64,000 nt of DNA, from NCBI RefSeq assembly GCF_022829365.1, contig NZ_JAKSYJ010000102.1:1-64000 (forward strand), written 5' to 3'. The DNA comes from Methylobacterium sp. J-077 (GTDB lineage: Bacteria > Pseudomonadota > Alphaproteobacteria > Rhizobiales > Beijerinckiaceae). The notes below the pieces were generated by a model, which saw only the letters and a program-made list of their open reading frames with translations, did no database searches and was not told the DNA's origin. Positions 56,233 to 64,000 of this stretch are shown piece after piece. Position 1 is the first letter of the stretch. Each line of letters begins with the position of its first letter. The position numbers were made by a program, and so were the translations under genes.

Positions 56233-58521
56233 TCAAAAATCCACCGACGCTGACAGCCACACCGTGCGCGGGACGCCCAGGATGAGGGCGCCGTTCGGGT
56301 TGGCGATCCAGTAGTGGTTGTCGGTGACGTTGCTCATCGTCGCCCGCAGCGTGACCGGCTTGTCCTGCACGAGCGTCGCGTAGCGCAGGCCCAGATCCAC
56401 GGTCGTCCAATCCTGGATCTTCGAGAAGGGCAGGTTGGTGAACGTGGTGCCGGCATAGGACGCGCCGGTATAGACGATCGTGGCGATCGCCGTGAGGCCG
56501 CGCAGGACCGGCGTGTCCCATTCGAGGCCCGTGGTGGCCTGGACGCGCGGTGCGCCGGTGGCGGGATTGCCGTCGTAGAGGCCGCCCCGGGTCCGGCGCC
56601 AGCGGGCGTCGAGCAGGGTCGCGCCGGCGATGACGCGCAGGTCCGGCACGATCTCGCCAAAAATCGTCCCCTCGAAGCCGCGATTCCGCTGCGTGCCGCC
56701 GACGCCGAAGACATTGGTCACGGGATCGACGTTCCCGGCCGGCTGGGTGATCTGGAAGGCGGCCAGCGTCGCCCCAAAAGTCTTGAAGTCGAGCTTCGCG
56801 CCGATCTCGTATTGCCGCGACCGGGCCGGCGGGAAGGTCTGGGTGCTCTTCATCGCCGAGCCTGGTGCCCGCAGCGCGGTGAGGCCCTGGACGGCGTTGG
56901 CGTAGAGCGACAGCACCTCGGTCGGCCGCACCACGAGGCCGAAAGCCGGGGTCGTCGCGCTCTTGTCGTAGGCTGTGCCGAGCAGGCCGGTGACCGGGGC
57001 GTAGTTGCCGAGTTCGATCTCCTGCCGGCGCGCGCCGACCATCAGCTCGACCAGCCCGTCGGCGACCGACATCGTGTCGGCCACGGCGTAGCTCGTCATC
57101 CGGTCGTAGCTGGCCCGGCCCCGGGGAAACGTGCCGGCGTCCAGCGGCTGCCCGGGCCAGGCCAGGCGGACCGGCGCGTAGAGGTTGCTGAGGTAGTTCG
57201 GGTAGGTGATCTGGCCGAGCGTCAGGTCCTGGTCGAGATACGTCGCGGTGAACACGGCCTCGTGCTTGACCCAGCCCGTGTCGAACCGCGCCCGGGCCCC
57301 CGTCTCGCCCGACAGGGTCGATGTGCTGCCGCTCTGGAAGATCGAGTTCACCCGTGTGTTGCCCTGCGCGTCGAGCAGGGTGAAGGCGGGGTTCTCCTGC
57401 TTGTCGTAGGTGAAGCGGTTGCCGCCGAGCGCCGCGAACAGCGTGATGTCCGAGGTCAGGTCGAACTCCGCCCGCCCGAGCGCGGTCAGGCTGTCGGCAC
57501 GGGAGAAATCGAAGTTTTGGGACATGTTCCGGCGCGGGTCGGGTGCCCGGGGAACGCGCAGGCCCTGATCGGGATTCCCGCCGCGGGTCTGGGCGTCGTA
57601 GGCGTCGTGCTGGCCGATGACGTCGAGGAACAGCCGGAGCCGGTCGCCGTCATAGTCGAGGGCGAGCGAGCCGACGCCGTTGCGCTGGGCCGTTTGGTCG
57701 ATCGGCGTCGCGCCACCCAGGCCCGCGGCGTTGATCCGGACGCCGATCTGCTTCGCGTCGCCGTAGCGCCGCGCCACGTCGATTTCCGCCCCGCCGCGCG
57801 TCGTCGAGGCGTAGTCCACGGTCGCCCGGGTCAGCGGTTCATCGGGCGCGCGCTTGGTGACGACGTTCACGGTGCCGGCGATGCTGCCGGAGATCGGGGC
57901 GCCGAACAGGAACGCCGCCGGACCCTTGAGCACCTCGATCCGTTCGAGGGGGGCAGGGTCGATCCGGTAATCCGGCACGAGGCCGTACAGGCCGTTCAGG
58001 GCGAACTCGCGGTTGTCGACCCGGAAGCCGCGGATCGTCAGCGCGTCGTAGCGGTTGCCGCTGCCGATCGAGGCGCGCACCGACGGGTCCGTGCGGGTCA
58101 GGACTTCGCCGACGCTGACCGCCTGCAGGTCGCGGATGGTCTTCTCGGTGTAGCTCGCCGTGCTGAACGGCGTCTGCATGTAGTCCCGGTTGCCGAGGAT
58201 CCCGAGCCGGCTGCCGCGGGCGACCTGGCCGCCGGAAAACGCTTCCGGCAGGCCGCCCGCTTCCCCCTGTCCCAGCCGGCCCGCATCGGGACTGCGCGCC
58301 TCGACCGAGAGCGTCTCAAGCTGGACCGAAGCCGGGGCGCGATCAGTCCTGTCCTGTGCCAGCGCAAGGTCGTTCGCGGTCAGGAAAAGGATTGCCAAAG
58401 ATGCAACCCGGCGAAGGCGTGTGCAGGTCCTGAAGGAGCGGGTGCCGATCAAGTCGCGAAAGCCTGTCGACGATCGATTCTTCTTCTTCTCCGCGCAGCG
58501 GATCTGCGTCGGAATCATCAT
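56233..58521 (-). CDS. TonB-dependent siderophore receptor
   Basis: 762 residues. A signal peptide lies after an unusually long basic start (cut near A-L-A-Q-D), so an internal start is possible. The plug domain (about 115-225) has S-V-G-E-V-L-T-R-T-D-P-S-V-R and R-I-E-V-L-K-G-P-A-A-F-L-F-G. A 22-strand barrel follows and ends in the aromatic V-D-F. No N-terminal STN signalling domain is seen. It imports ferric siderophores with TonB-ExbBD. It is probably iron-regulated; an AT-rich region with an inverted repeat lies upstream. Confidence 0.92.
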   Translation of the reverse strand: MMIPTQIRCAEKKKNRSSTGFRDLIGTRSFRTCTRLRRVASLAILFLTANDLALAQDRTDRAPASVQLETLSVEARSPDAGRLGQGEAGGLPEAFSGGQVARGSRLGILGNRDYMQTPFSTASYTEKTIRDLQAVSVGEVLTRTDPSVRASIGSGNRYDALTIRGFRVDNREFALNGLYGLVPDYRIDPAPLERIEVLKGPAAFLFGAPISGSIAGTVNVVTKRAPDEPLTRATVDYASTTRGGAEIDVARRYGDAKQIGVRINAAGLGGATPIDQTAQRNGVGSLALDYDGDRLRLFLDVIGQHDAYDAQTRGGNPDQGLRVPRAPDPRRNMSQNFDFSRADSLTALGRAEFDLTSDITLFAALGGNRFTYDKQENPAFTLLDAQGNTRVNSIFQSGSTSTLSGETGARARFDTGWVKHEAVFTATYLDQDLTLGQITYPNYLSNLYAPVRLAWPGQPLDAGTFPRGRASYDRMTSYAVADTMSVADGLVELMVGARRQEIELGNYAPVTGLLGTAYDKSATTPAFGLVVRPTEVLSLYANAVQGLTALRAPGSAMKSTQTFPPARSRQYEIGAKLDFKTFGATLAAFQITQPAGNVDPVTNVFGVGGTQRNRGFEGTIFGEIVPDLRVIAGATLLDARWRRTRGGLYDGNPATGAPRVQATTGLEWDTPVLRGLTAIATIVYTGASYAGTTFTNLPFSKIQDWTTVDLGLRYATLVQDKPVTLRATMSNVTDNHYWIANPNGALILGVPRTVWLSASVDF

Positions 58522-58609
58522 TGCGTCAGCAGATCGGCGCTAGCCGCGGCAAGCTATCGGATCAAGAAATAAAACCTAGATTTTATCCATTATAAGCCGT
58601 TCTGCGAAA

Positions 58610-58628
58610 GAATATTTTAAAAACATTC
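58610..58628. promoter_or_regulatory. Candidate operator upstream of the siderophore receptor
   Basis: GAATATTTTAAAAACATTC is an inverted repeat (GAAT.TTTT..AAAA.ATTC with one mismatched pair) centred about 98 bp upstream of the receptor start. Its position suits an iron-responsive repressor, but it does not clearly match a Fur, Irr or RirA consensus, so no regulator is named. Confidence 0.35.
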
Positions 58629-58837
58629 CGCGATATAGAGACAATGACTATCTTTATTCGTGTTTTGCGGAACTTTGTATTGTATTTCTATGTATAAATC
58701 TAATAATTTTGTCCCACTGCTGAGGTGCATGCGAATGGGCCTCGAATGAGCCCTCCAGGATGTGCGAAGACGTCGGGAGCGCCTGGGGCGGCAATCAAAG
58801 CTGCAAGTGGATCAGGATTCGGCACAGTCGGCGGCTC

Positions 58838-58873
58838 TGGCTCCCGGGCTCGCCTGCGGCGCCCCGGGATGAC
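58838..58873 (-). repeat. Dispersed repeat, family B copy 2
   Basis: Read on the minus strand this is GTCATCCCGGGGCGC...CGAGCCCGGGAGC, matching the copy at 35227-35260 over most of its length. Confidence 0.55.
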
Positions 58874-58913
58874 AGGGTGGTTCATCCTGCCGCCGGTCGA
58901 TCACCCGAGGCGG

Positions 58914-59384
58914 CTACCGCCCGCTCGACCCGAACCCGCCTGCACCCCGGCCCGAGCCCGAGCCGGGCTCGTCCGCCAGCACGGTCAGGACCGGCCGGGT
59001 CACGCGGGTGAAGACCAGCTGCGCGATCCGGTCGCCCGGCTCGATCCGGATCGGATCGGCGTCGTCGCGGTTCCAGGCCGAGACCATCAGGGGGCCCTCG
59101 TAATCCGCGTCGATCACCCCGGTGCCATTGCCCAGCACCAGCCCGTCGCGGTGGCCGCGGCCGGAGCGGGGGAAGATCAGGCCGCACCAGTCGGGATTGC
59201 GGATCAGCACGCTGAACCCCGCCGGGATCAAGGCCGGTGCCCCTCGGGGCGGCAGGATCAGCGGCGCGTCCAGGCAGGCATGCAGGTCGAGCCCGGCGGC
59301 CGCCGCCGAGCCCCAGCGCGGGAACCCCCAGCCGGTCAGCCGCGGGTCGAGGAGACGCAGGCCGACCTCCGGCAGATCGCTCAC
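58914..59384 (-). CDS. dut: Deoxyuridine 5'-triphosphate nucleotidohydrolase (dUTPase)
   Basis: 156 residues from a GTG at 59384 overlapping the upstream gene's stop (GTGA). dUTPase motifs: A-G-L-D-L-H-A, P-R-S-G-R-G-H-R-D-G, G-N-G-T-G-V-I-D-A-D-Y and D-R-I-A-Q-L-V-F. The C-terminal Gly-rich tail (G-S-G-S-G-R-G-A-G-G-F-G-S-S-G-R) is the flexible arm that closes over the substrate. It hydrolyses dUTP to keep uracil out of DNA and to supply dUMP. Confidence 0.94.
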   Translation of the reverse strand: MSDLPEVGLRLLDPRLTGWGFPRWGSAAAAGLDLHACLDAPLILPPRGAPALIPAGFSVLIRNPDWCGLIFPRSGRGHRDGLVLGNGTGVIDADYEGPLMVSAWNRDDADPIRIEPGDRIAQLVFTRVTRPVLTVLADEPGSGSGRGAGGFGSSGR

Positions 59385-60262
59385 GCGCCGAGCCGTTCGA
59401 TCGCTTCCGCCAGCGTCAGGGTGCGTCGGGCGGCCTCGACATGGAGGCGCTCGACCATGCGCCCGTCGAGCGCGATGACCCCGCGCGCCTGGTTCTCCGG
59501 CGCGTCGAAGGCCGCGACCACCCGGCGCGCCGCGGCGATCTCGGCCTCGTCCGGCCCGAAGGCGGCGTTGGCCGGGCCGATCTGGCTCGGGTGGATCAGC
59601 ATCTTGCCGTCGAAGCCGAGATCGCGGCCCTCCGTGCATTCCGCCTCGAATCCGGCCGCGTCGTCGAGTCGGGAAAATACGCCGTCAATCGCCTCGATCT
59701 CGTAGGCCCGGGCGGCGGCCAGGATCGTCATCAGCCAGGTTCGCAGGGCCGCCCGCCCCAGGGGGCGGATCCGGGCCGCCTTCACCAGGTCGTTCGGGCC
59801 GACAACCAGGGCGGCGAGCCGTCCGTCCACGTCCCTTGCGGCCCCGGCGATCTCGGCGGCGTTGACCACCGCTATCGGGGTCTCGATCATCGCCCAGATC
59901 CGGGTCGCCGGGGGCGCCCCGAGCCGGCGCAGGCGGGAGCCCACCGCGATCAGCGCGTCGGAGCTGCGCACCTTCGGCACCAGGATCGCGTCGGGGCCGG
60001 CGCCTGCGAGCGCCGCGAGGTCGGCCTCGCCATCCTCGGTCTCGGGCGGGTTGATCCGCACCACCACCTCGCGCGGGCCGAAGCCCCGCGCCGAGACCGC
60101 GGCGGCGACCAGGGCACGGGCGTCGTCCTTCCGCGCCGGCGCGACGCCGTCCTCGAGGTCGATCAGGATCACGTCGGCGGCGAGCGTGCGCGCCTTCTCG
60201 AGGGCGCGGGCATTGGAGCCGGGCATGGCCAGCACGCTGCGACGGGGACGGATCTCGCTCAT
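59381..60262 (-). CDS. HpcH/HpaI aldolase/citrate lyase family protein (CoA ester lyase)
   Basis: 293 residues from the ATG at 60262 with a GGGAGAAG upstream. CitE-type motifs: R-S-V-L-A-M-P-G-S-N, V-I-L-I-D-L-E-D-G-V-A-P (metal ligand Glu), V-R-I-N, M-I-E-T-P-I-A-V and G-K-M-L-I-H-P-S-Q-I. Related enzymes cleave malyl-, citramalyl- or citryl-CoA. Methylotrophs use malyl-CoA lyase in the serine cycle, but this stand-alone copy beside dut is not clearly that enzyme. Confidence 0.87.
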   Translation of the reverse strand: MSEIRPRRSVLAMPGSNARALEKARTLAADVILIDLEDGVAPARKDDARALVAAAVSARGFGPREVVVRINPPETEDGEADLAALAGAGPDAILVPKVRSSDALIAVGSRLRRLGAPPATRIWAMIETPIAVVNAAEIAGAARDVDGRLAALVVGPNDLVKAARIRPLGRAALRTWLMTILAAARAYEIEAIDGVFSRLDDAAGFEAECTEGRDLGFDGKMLIHPSQIGPANAAFGPDEAEIAAARRVVAAFDAPENQARGVIALDGRMVERLHVEAARRTLTLAEAIERLGA

Positions 60263-60345
60263 CACGCTTCTCCCGGGCCGGCGGCACGCCCTTCGGGTCG
60301 CCGATAGCTTTCCGCCGCGTCCCGGGCAAGAACGCATCGCCGAGG

Positions 60346-61107
60346 ATGGTCGATCGCGGGGACGAGATGGCGCGCTGGGTCGCGGGGCTCGACGGCTGCC
60401 GGGGCGCCTGGGCGGGGGCGCTCCTCGACCTCGACGATCCGGCCCGGCACCGCTGCGCCCTGTTTCCGGACGTGGCGGCGCTCCTCGACGCGCCGGAGCA
60501 GCCGCTGATCGTCGGCATCGACGTGCCGATCGGCCTGCCGGACCGGATCGCTGGGGGCGGCCGGGCCGCCGACCGGGCCGCCCGCGCCCGGCTCGGGGCC
60601 GCGCGATCCTCGGTGTTCCCGATGCCGCCCCGAGCCGCAATCTACGCGCCCGACTACGAGTCCGCGAAGGCCGCCTCGCGGGCGGCGAGCGAGCCGCCCT
60701 TCGCGCCCTCGATCCAGGGCTACAACATCTTCCGCTATGTCCGCGCCGTGGACACCCTGCTGCGGGCGCGGCCGGAGGCGTTGGCGCGGGTCCACGAGGT
60801 CCACCCGGAAGTCGCGTTCCACGCCCTCAATGGCGGCCGCCCCCTCGGCCTGCCGAAGAAGGGCGCCCGCGCCAAAGAGGGCCTGGCCCTGCGTCGGAAC
60901 CTGCTCGAGGCCGCCGGACTGCCGTCCGCCCTGCTCGACGCCCGGACGAAGGGCGTGCCGGCCGACGACCATCTCGATGCGCTCGCCGCCCTGGTGGTGG
61001 CCCGGGACATCCTCTACGGTCGTGCGCTGCCGCTTCCGGACCCGCCCGGGCGGGATGCCTATGGGCTGCCGGTGGTGATCTGGGCCCCGGCGGTCCGGGC
61101 GTGTTGA
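60346..61107 (+). CDS. DUF429 domain protein, predicted RNase H-like nuclease fold
   Basis: 253 residues; the true start may be the ATG at 60367 (M-A-R-W-V-A-G-L-D-G-C-R-G). The DUF429 pattern D-G-C-R-G-A-W, I-V-G-I-D-V-P-I-G-L-P, S-S-V-F-P-M-P-P-R and H-P-E-V-A-F is clear, with acidic residues placed as in RNase H-like folds. Function is unproven. It is divergent from the CitE-like gene. Confidence 0.85.
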   Translation: MVDRGDEMARWVAGLDGCRGAWAGALLDLDDPARHRCALFPDVAALLDAPEQPLIVGIDVPIGLPDRIAGGGRAADRAARARLGAARSSVFPMPPRAAIYAPDYESAKAASRAASEPPFAPSIQGYNIFRYVRAVDTLLRARPEALARVHEVHPEVAFHALNGGRPLGLPKKGARAKEGLALRRNLLEAAGLPSALLDARTKGVPADDHLDALAALVVARDILYGRALPLPDPPGRDAYGLPVVIWAPAVRAC

Positions 61108-61201
61108 TGCGCCGCCTGACGGTTGTGCCGAAGCGCTGAATTCTGCCGGATCACGCGCGCGACCCGTGTTCGGTCGGACCGTAGTGCTCTAACTCAGCCC
61201 C

Positions 61202-61717
61202 ATGAGCGCCCCGAATTCCCTCCCGATCCGTCACATCGCCCGGGCGATCGTCCTCGACCCGCAGGACCGGATCCTGCTGATCGCCTACGCCTCCGTCCAC
61301 GCGAAGGGGCCGGATGGCGAGCCGCTGCGGTTCTGGTTCATGCCCGGGGGCGGGCTGGAGCCTGGCGAGGACCATGTCACCGCCTGCCGACGGGAGCTCG
61401 GCGAGGAGATCGGCCGCGACGACGCCGCGATCGGCCCGCAGGTCGCGGCCTGCGACGGGCCGTTCCACCTGTTCCGCCAGTCGCGGGACGCCCGCGAGCG
61501 CTATTTTCTCGTCCGCCTGCCCGACGAGAGGGTCGATACCAGCCGGCTCGCCGAGACCGAGGACAACCCGGTGATCGGCACCCGCTGGTGGCCGCTGGCC
61601 GAGCTCCGGGCGAGCGGCGAGCGCGTCGAGCCGGCGGGTCTCGCCGACCTCGCGGCCGATCTCGCCGCCGGGATGATTCCGGCCCGGCCGCGCGTTCTGA
61701 CTTGGCACGATCGCTGA
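61202..61717 (+). CDS. NUDIX hydrolase
   Basis: 171 residues. The Nudix box is G-G-G-L-E-P-G-E-D-H-V-T-A-C-R-R-E-L-G-E-E-I-G, with the R-E-x-x-E-E metal site represented by R-E-L-G-E-E. A preceding segment W-F-M-P-G-G and the tail R-W-W-P-L-A-E-L fit the family. It hydrolyses a nucleoside diphosphate derivative of unknown identity. It is 44 bp upstream of the carbonic anhydrase gene. Confidence 0.9.
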   Translation: MSAPNSLPIRHIARAIVLDPQDRILLIAYASVHAKGPDGEPLRFWFMPGGGLEPGEDHVTACRRELGEEIGRDDAAIGPQVAACDGPFHLFRQSRDARERYFLVRLPDERVDTSRLAETEDNPVIGTRWWPLAELRASGERVEPAGLADLAADLAAGMIPARPRVLTWHDR

Positions 61718-61761
61718 TCCGGATCTCGCATCTGCGAAGACCGCAACCGTGAGGAGATGGC

Positions 61762-62424
61762 ATGTTCCCTGAATTCCTGACCGAGGGCTACCGCGCGTTC
61801 CTGGCGGACCGGTTTCCCACCGAGCGCCGGCGCTTCGCGCAGCTCGCTCAGAGCCAGGAGCCTCAGATCCTGGTGATCAGCTGCTGCGACAGCCGCGTCG
61901 CCCCCGAGGCGATCTTCGATGCCGGCCCGGGCGAATTGTTCGTGATCCGCAACGTCGCCAACATCGTGCCGATCTACGAGACCGACGGCTCCTATCACGG
62001 CACCTCGGCGGCCCTCGAATTCGCCGTCCAGGCCCTGGAGGTGAAGCACATCGTCGTGCTCGGCCACGCCACCTGCGGCGGCATCAAGGCCTTCGCCAAC
62101 AAGGCCGCGCCACTCTCGACCAGCAACTTCATCGGCAAATGGGTCTCGCTGGTGGCCCCCGCCGAGGCCAAGGCCGGCGATTCGAGCGCGCCGGACTACC
62201 TGACCCGGATGGAGCACGCCATGGTCAGCCAGAGCATCGAGAACCTGCTGACCTTCCCGTTCGTGAAGGAGCGGGTTGCGGATGGCCGGCTCAACCTCCA
62301 CGGCGCGCATTTCGGCGTGGCCAACGGCGTGCTGCTGGTGCGCGATCCCGAGACCGGCGATTTCCACCCGGCGGTCGACACGGCCGGCCGCAAGGTGCTG
62401 CCGACCGCGGTGGCCTGCGACTGA
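61762..62424 (+). CDS. Beta-class carbonic anhydrase
   Basis: 220 residues. Zinc ligands Cys41, His102 and Cys105 and the Asp43/Arg45 dyad are visible in S-C-C-D-S-R-V and V-L-G-H-A-T-C-G-G. It interconverts CO2 and bicarbonate in the cytosol, supplying bicarbonate for carboxylations (for example PEP carboxylase in a serine-cycle methylotroph; inferred). A GAGGAG ribosome site precedes the ATG. Confidence 0.95.
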   Translation: MFPEFLTEGYRAFLADRFPTERRRFAQLAQSQEPQILVISCCDSRVAPEAIFDAGPGELFVIRNVANIVPIYETDGSYHGTSAALEFAVQALEVKHIVVLGHATCGGIKAFANKAAPLSTSNFIGKWVSLVAPAEAKAGDSSAPDYLTRMEHAMVSQSIENLLTFPFVKERVADGRLNLHGAHFGVANGVLLVRDPETGDFHPAVDTAGRKVLPTAVACD

Positions 62425-62569
62425 GGGGCTGCTTCGAGGCGAAGCGCCGGGCTCGATCGCGATCCGGTCGAGCCCGGCTCCCGGGTCGGTTTGCCCGGAA
62501 GGGGCTCCTCAGGACGCGGGCGCGGGTGGAAGGTAGCGAACACGACATCTTCGTCGCGACCGGACACAG

Positions 62570-62598
62570 AAAAGGCGGCGGGCTCGCGCCCACCGCCT
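62570..62598 (-). terminator. Rho-independent terminator of the DUF4142 gene
   Basis: On the minus strand AGGCGGTGGGC, loop GCGA, then GCCCGCCGCCTTTT forms an 11-bp stem (one mismatch) with a T-run, about 43 bp after the stop. A second hairpin (62608-62629) sits between it and the gene and could also act. Confidence 0.75.
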
Positions 62599-62640
62599 CT
62601 CGCCGTACCGCCCGGCCGAAGCCGGGCGGGGCACAAAAAA

Positions 62641-63345
62641 CTACATGGCGCCCGGCAGACGCTGGGCGTGGTCATAGTGCATCTGCAGGGCCGGCAGGGC
62701 CTGCTGAGCGTAGGTGCGCAGGGCCGGGTTCGGGCCGCCCTGGGCGTAGGCCTGGGTCATGGCGATCGTCATCTGGTGCGCCTGGATCTGCTGGTTCGCG
62801 TAGAGACGGTCGAAGCGCGGGCCGGCTGGGGTCGTCGACAGCTCGGCGAGCATCTGCTGCTGCTCGGGGCTCGGCGGGACGATGGTGGAAGCGCCGGTGG
62901 CCATCGCGTCGCCGCGGCCGAGGCGGCCGCCAGCCTGGGCGCCGTTGGCGGCGCCGGATCCGATGCCCTCGAGGCCGCCGACTGGGCCGCCCGACAGGGT
63001 GCCGCCGACCACGCCGGTCGCCGCACCGACACCGGCGCCGACAGCGCTGCCGGCCACGGACAGCGGGGCGGTCACGAGGCCGCCGAGGCCCTCGTCACGG
63101 GCCGCCATGTAATTGTTCTCGCCGCCGGCCAGCGCGACATTGGCGGCGCGGTGATCACGAAGCGCCTCCTGGGCGTAGGACCTGACCTTCGGATTGCGCG
63201 ACTTCGACAGCGCGATCTGCGAGGACTGGATCTCGAAGGCGTTGGCCTGCATCGACTGCAGGCGGAAATCGTTTGCGCCCTGCGCGAAAGCGGGGGTCGA
63301 CAGCGCCAGGACGAGCGCGGACGCGGCAGCGTAATTCTTCAGCAT
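62641..63345 (-). CDS. DUF4142 domain secreted protein with Gly-rich insert
   Basis: 234 residues from the ATG at 63345, where a signal peptide begins (cut near A-F-A-Q-G) and a GAGG lies upstream. The ferritin-like helical DUF4142 pattern is split: A-F-E-I-Q-S-S-Q-I-A-L-S-K-S-R-N-P-K-V-R-S-Y-A before, and F-D-R-L-Y-A-N-Q-Q-I-Q-A-H after, a Gly/Ala-rich stretch (about 95-160) that looks like a glycine zipper. Function of the family is unknown; an envelope location is expected. Confidence 0.8.
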   Translation of the reverse strand: MLKNYAAASALVLALSTPAFAQGANDFRLQSMQANAFEIQSSQIALSKSRNPKVRSYAQEALRDHRAANVALAGGENNYMAARDEGLGGLVTAPLSVAGSAVGAGVGAATGVVGGTLSGGPVGGLEGIGSGAANGAQAGGRLGRGDAMATGASTIVPPSPEQQQMLAELSTTPAGPRFDRLYANQQIQAHQMTIAMTQAYAQGGPNPALRTYAQQALPALQMHYDHAQRLPGAM

Positions 63346-63555
63346 GAGAACCTCGTGTACGAGTGAAGACGCGAACCGGCACACTGAGTTAGGGGCGGAT
63401 GCCCGGGCCGTTTTCAGGTCCCAAGATCTCGCAGCTAAAACCCTGCGGCGACAGGATCGCGAATTGGTTCGACAACGGAGCCATCGGCCTATGGTTCCTG
63501 CCGTTCTTTGCTTAGGGACTTGGATTAAAGCGAGGCGCTGGGTGCAGACGGCTCC

Positions 63556-64000
63556 GTGATTCTGATCGAAATCCAGATCCTGCGCGCCGCGGCCGCCCTG
63601 ATGGTGGTCTGGCACCATGCGCGACACGAGGCCGGGCTGCTCGCCTTGCACGGCGCGGGTCCGGCCCTCGATCCCGGCACGCTGCTGCCATGGTGGGGCG
63701 GGGTCGACCTGTTCTTTGTGATCTCGGGCTTCGTCATCGTGCATGCGAGCGGACGGCTGTTCGGGGTGCCGGGCGGGCGCACTCGCTTCCTGGCGCACCG
63801 GGTCGCCCGGGTGGTGCCGCTCTACTGGCTGGTGAGCCTGCTCTATCTGTCCCTCGCCCTGGCACGCCCCGACCTCCTCGGCGATGCGGCGGCCCTGGTG
63901 AACGAGCCCGGCACGATCCTGGCCGGGTTCCTGTTCTGGCCGGCGGCCCGGCCGGACGGCCTCGTCCAGCCCCTCTACGGGCTCGGCTGGACCCTCAACT
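63556..64000 (+). CDS. Acyltransferase 3 family protein (partial, 3' end outside window)
   Basis: About 148 codons are visible from a GTG at 63556, running off the right edge. I-E-I-Q-I-L-R-A-A-A-A-L-M-V-V-W-H-H and G-V-D-L-F-F-V-I-S-G-F-V-I are the OafA/YrhL acyltransferase-3 motifs, with R-V-A-R-V-V-P-L-Y-W-L following. These multi-pass enzymes acylate surface polysaccharides or other exported sugars. The ribosome-binding site is weak, so the start is uncertain. Confidence 0.85.
   Translation, partial: MILIEIQILRAAAALMVVWHHARHEAGLLALHGAGPALDPGTLLPWWGGVDLFFVISGFVIVHASGRLFGVPGGRTRFLAHRVARVVPLYWLVSLLYLSLALARPDLLGDAAALVNEPGTILAGFLFWPAARPDGLVQPLYGLGWTLN

Larger units (their letters stand above)
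58522..58913. other. Intergenic region with AT-rich promoter segment
   Basis: 392 bp between the TonB-receptor start and the dut end. Positions about 58560-58715 are the most AT-rich stretch in the window and presumably hold the receptor promoter and control sites. Beyond 58838 lies the family B repeat. No gene or RNA was recognised. Confidence 0.5.

Noticed and set aside
56314..58572. A 752-codon open frame antisense to the TonB receptor.
   Set aside because: Same GC-shadow effect. The opposite strand has a complete receptor with plug and barrel motifs.
58610..58628. Naming the palindrome a Fur box.
   Set aside because: It lacks the GATAAT-type hexamer pattern. Only symmetry and position support it.
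59381..60262. Assigning the CitE-like gene as the serine-cycle malyl-CoA lyase.
   Set aside because: No serine-cycle gene is nearby, and the family includes several CoA-ester lyases that motifs alone do not separate.

Overview
The window looks like chromosome of a Methylobacterium or Methylorubrum-type alphaproteobacterium (Hyphomicrobiales). The evidence is very high GC, strong GC bias at third positions (hence long antisense open frames everywhere), the gene orders flgBC-fliE-fliQ-fliR and yajC-secD-secF, the liv operon with a small DUF6867-like membrane gene, a BBP2-type porin, and palindromic intergenic repeats of the kind common in this group. No rRNA, tRNA, CRISPR array, transposase, integrase or phage gene was seen. 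Species assignment is inference.

Layout. 1-3.9 kb: flagellar rod and export-gate genes (flgB, flgC, fliE, fliQ, fliR running off the left edge) with a divergent fliO-like gene carrying a huge Pro-rich tail. 4-8.3 kb: an MHS-type transporter, then dnaN-parD-parE-recF, a toxin-antitoxin pair embedded in the replication/repair operon. 8.3-18.9 kb: metallophosphoesterase, L,D-transpeptidase, chemoreceptor, glyoxalase, histidine phosphatase, a Ni/Co exporter pair, and a dicarboxylate/amino-acid symporter paired with an orphan GltI-type binding protein. 19.1-24.7 kb: complete branched-chain amino-acid ABC operon (livHMGF, DUF6867-like, livK). 25.1-28.5 kb: complete glutamate/aspartate-type ABC operon (gltIJKL).

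28.6-29.1 kb holds the most unexpected item: a 97-codon gene that is essentially a stand-alone colicin-E3-type ribonuclease domain, with all four known catalytic residues at the same spacing, overlapping a small acidic gene that is a plausible immunity protein. 29.2-37.6 kb: a fused double gamma-carbonic-anhydrase-like beta-helix protein whose zinc ligands are split between its halves, moaE, an AI-2E family permease, a membrane-anchored lipase-like protein, an amidase and an extensin-like protein. 37.7-38.3 kb: a second parD with a frameshifted parE. 38.5-42 kb: RNase T2 with a secreted partner of unknown function, rlmJ, porin. 42.3-47.3 kb: small unknowns, GNAT, a LysM/LytM NlpD-like factor, two YidB-like proteins, an epoxide-hydrolase-like enzyme.

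47.4-52 kb: yajC, secD, secF followed by homologues of mitochondrial complex I assembly factors NDUFAF3 (Mth938 domain) and NDUFAF6 (squalene/phytoene synthase fold). 52.1-55 kb: serS-surE-pcm, overlapping by single bases. 55-64 kb: DUF815 ATPase, TonB-dependent siderophore receptor with an AT-rich control region, dut plus a CitE-like lyase, DUF429, NUDIX, beta-carbonic anhydrase, DUF4142 and the start of an acyltransferase-3 gene. Most of the window is housekeeping; the accessory elements are the RNase cassette, the two TA loci and the palindromic repeats.
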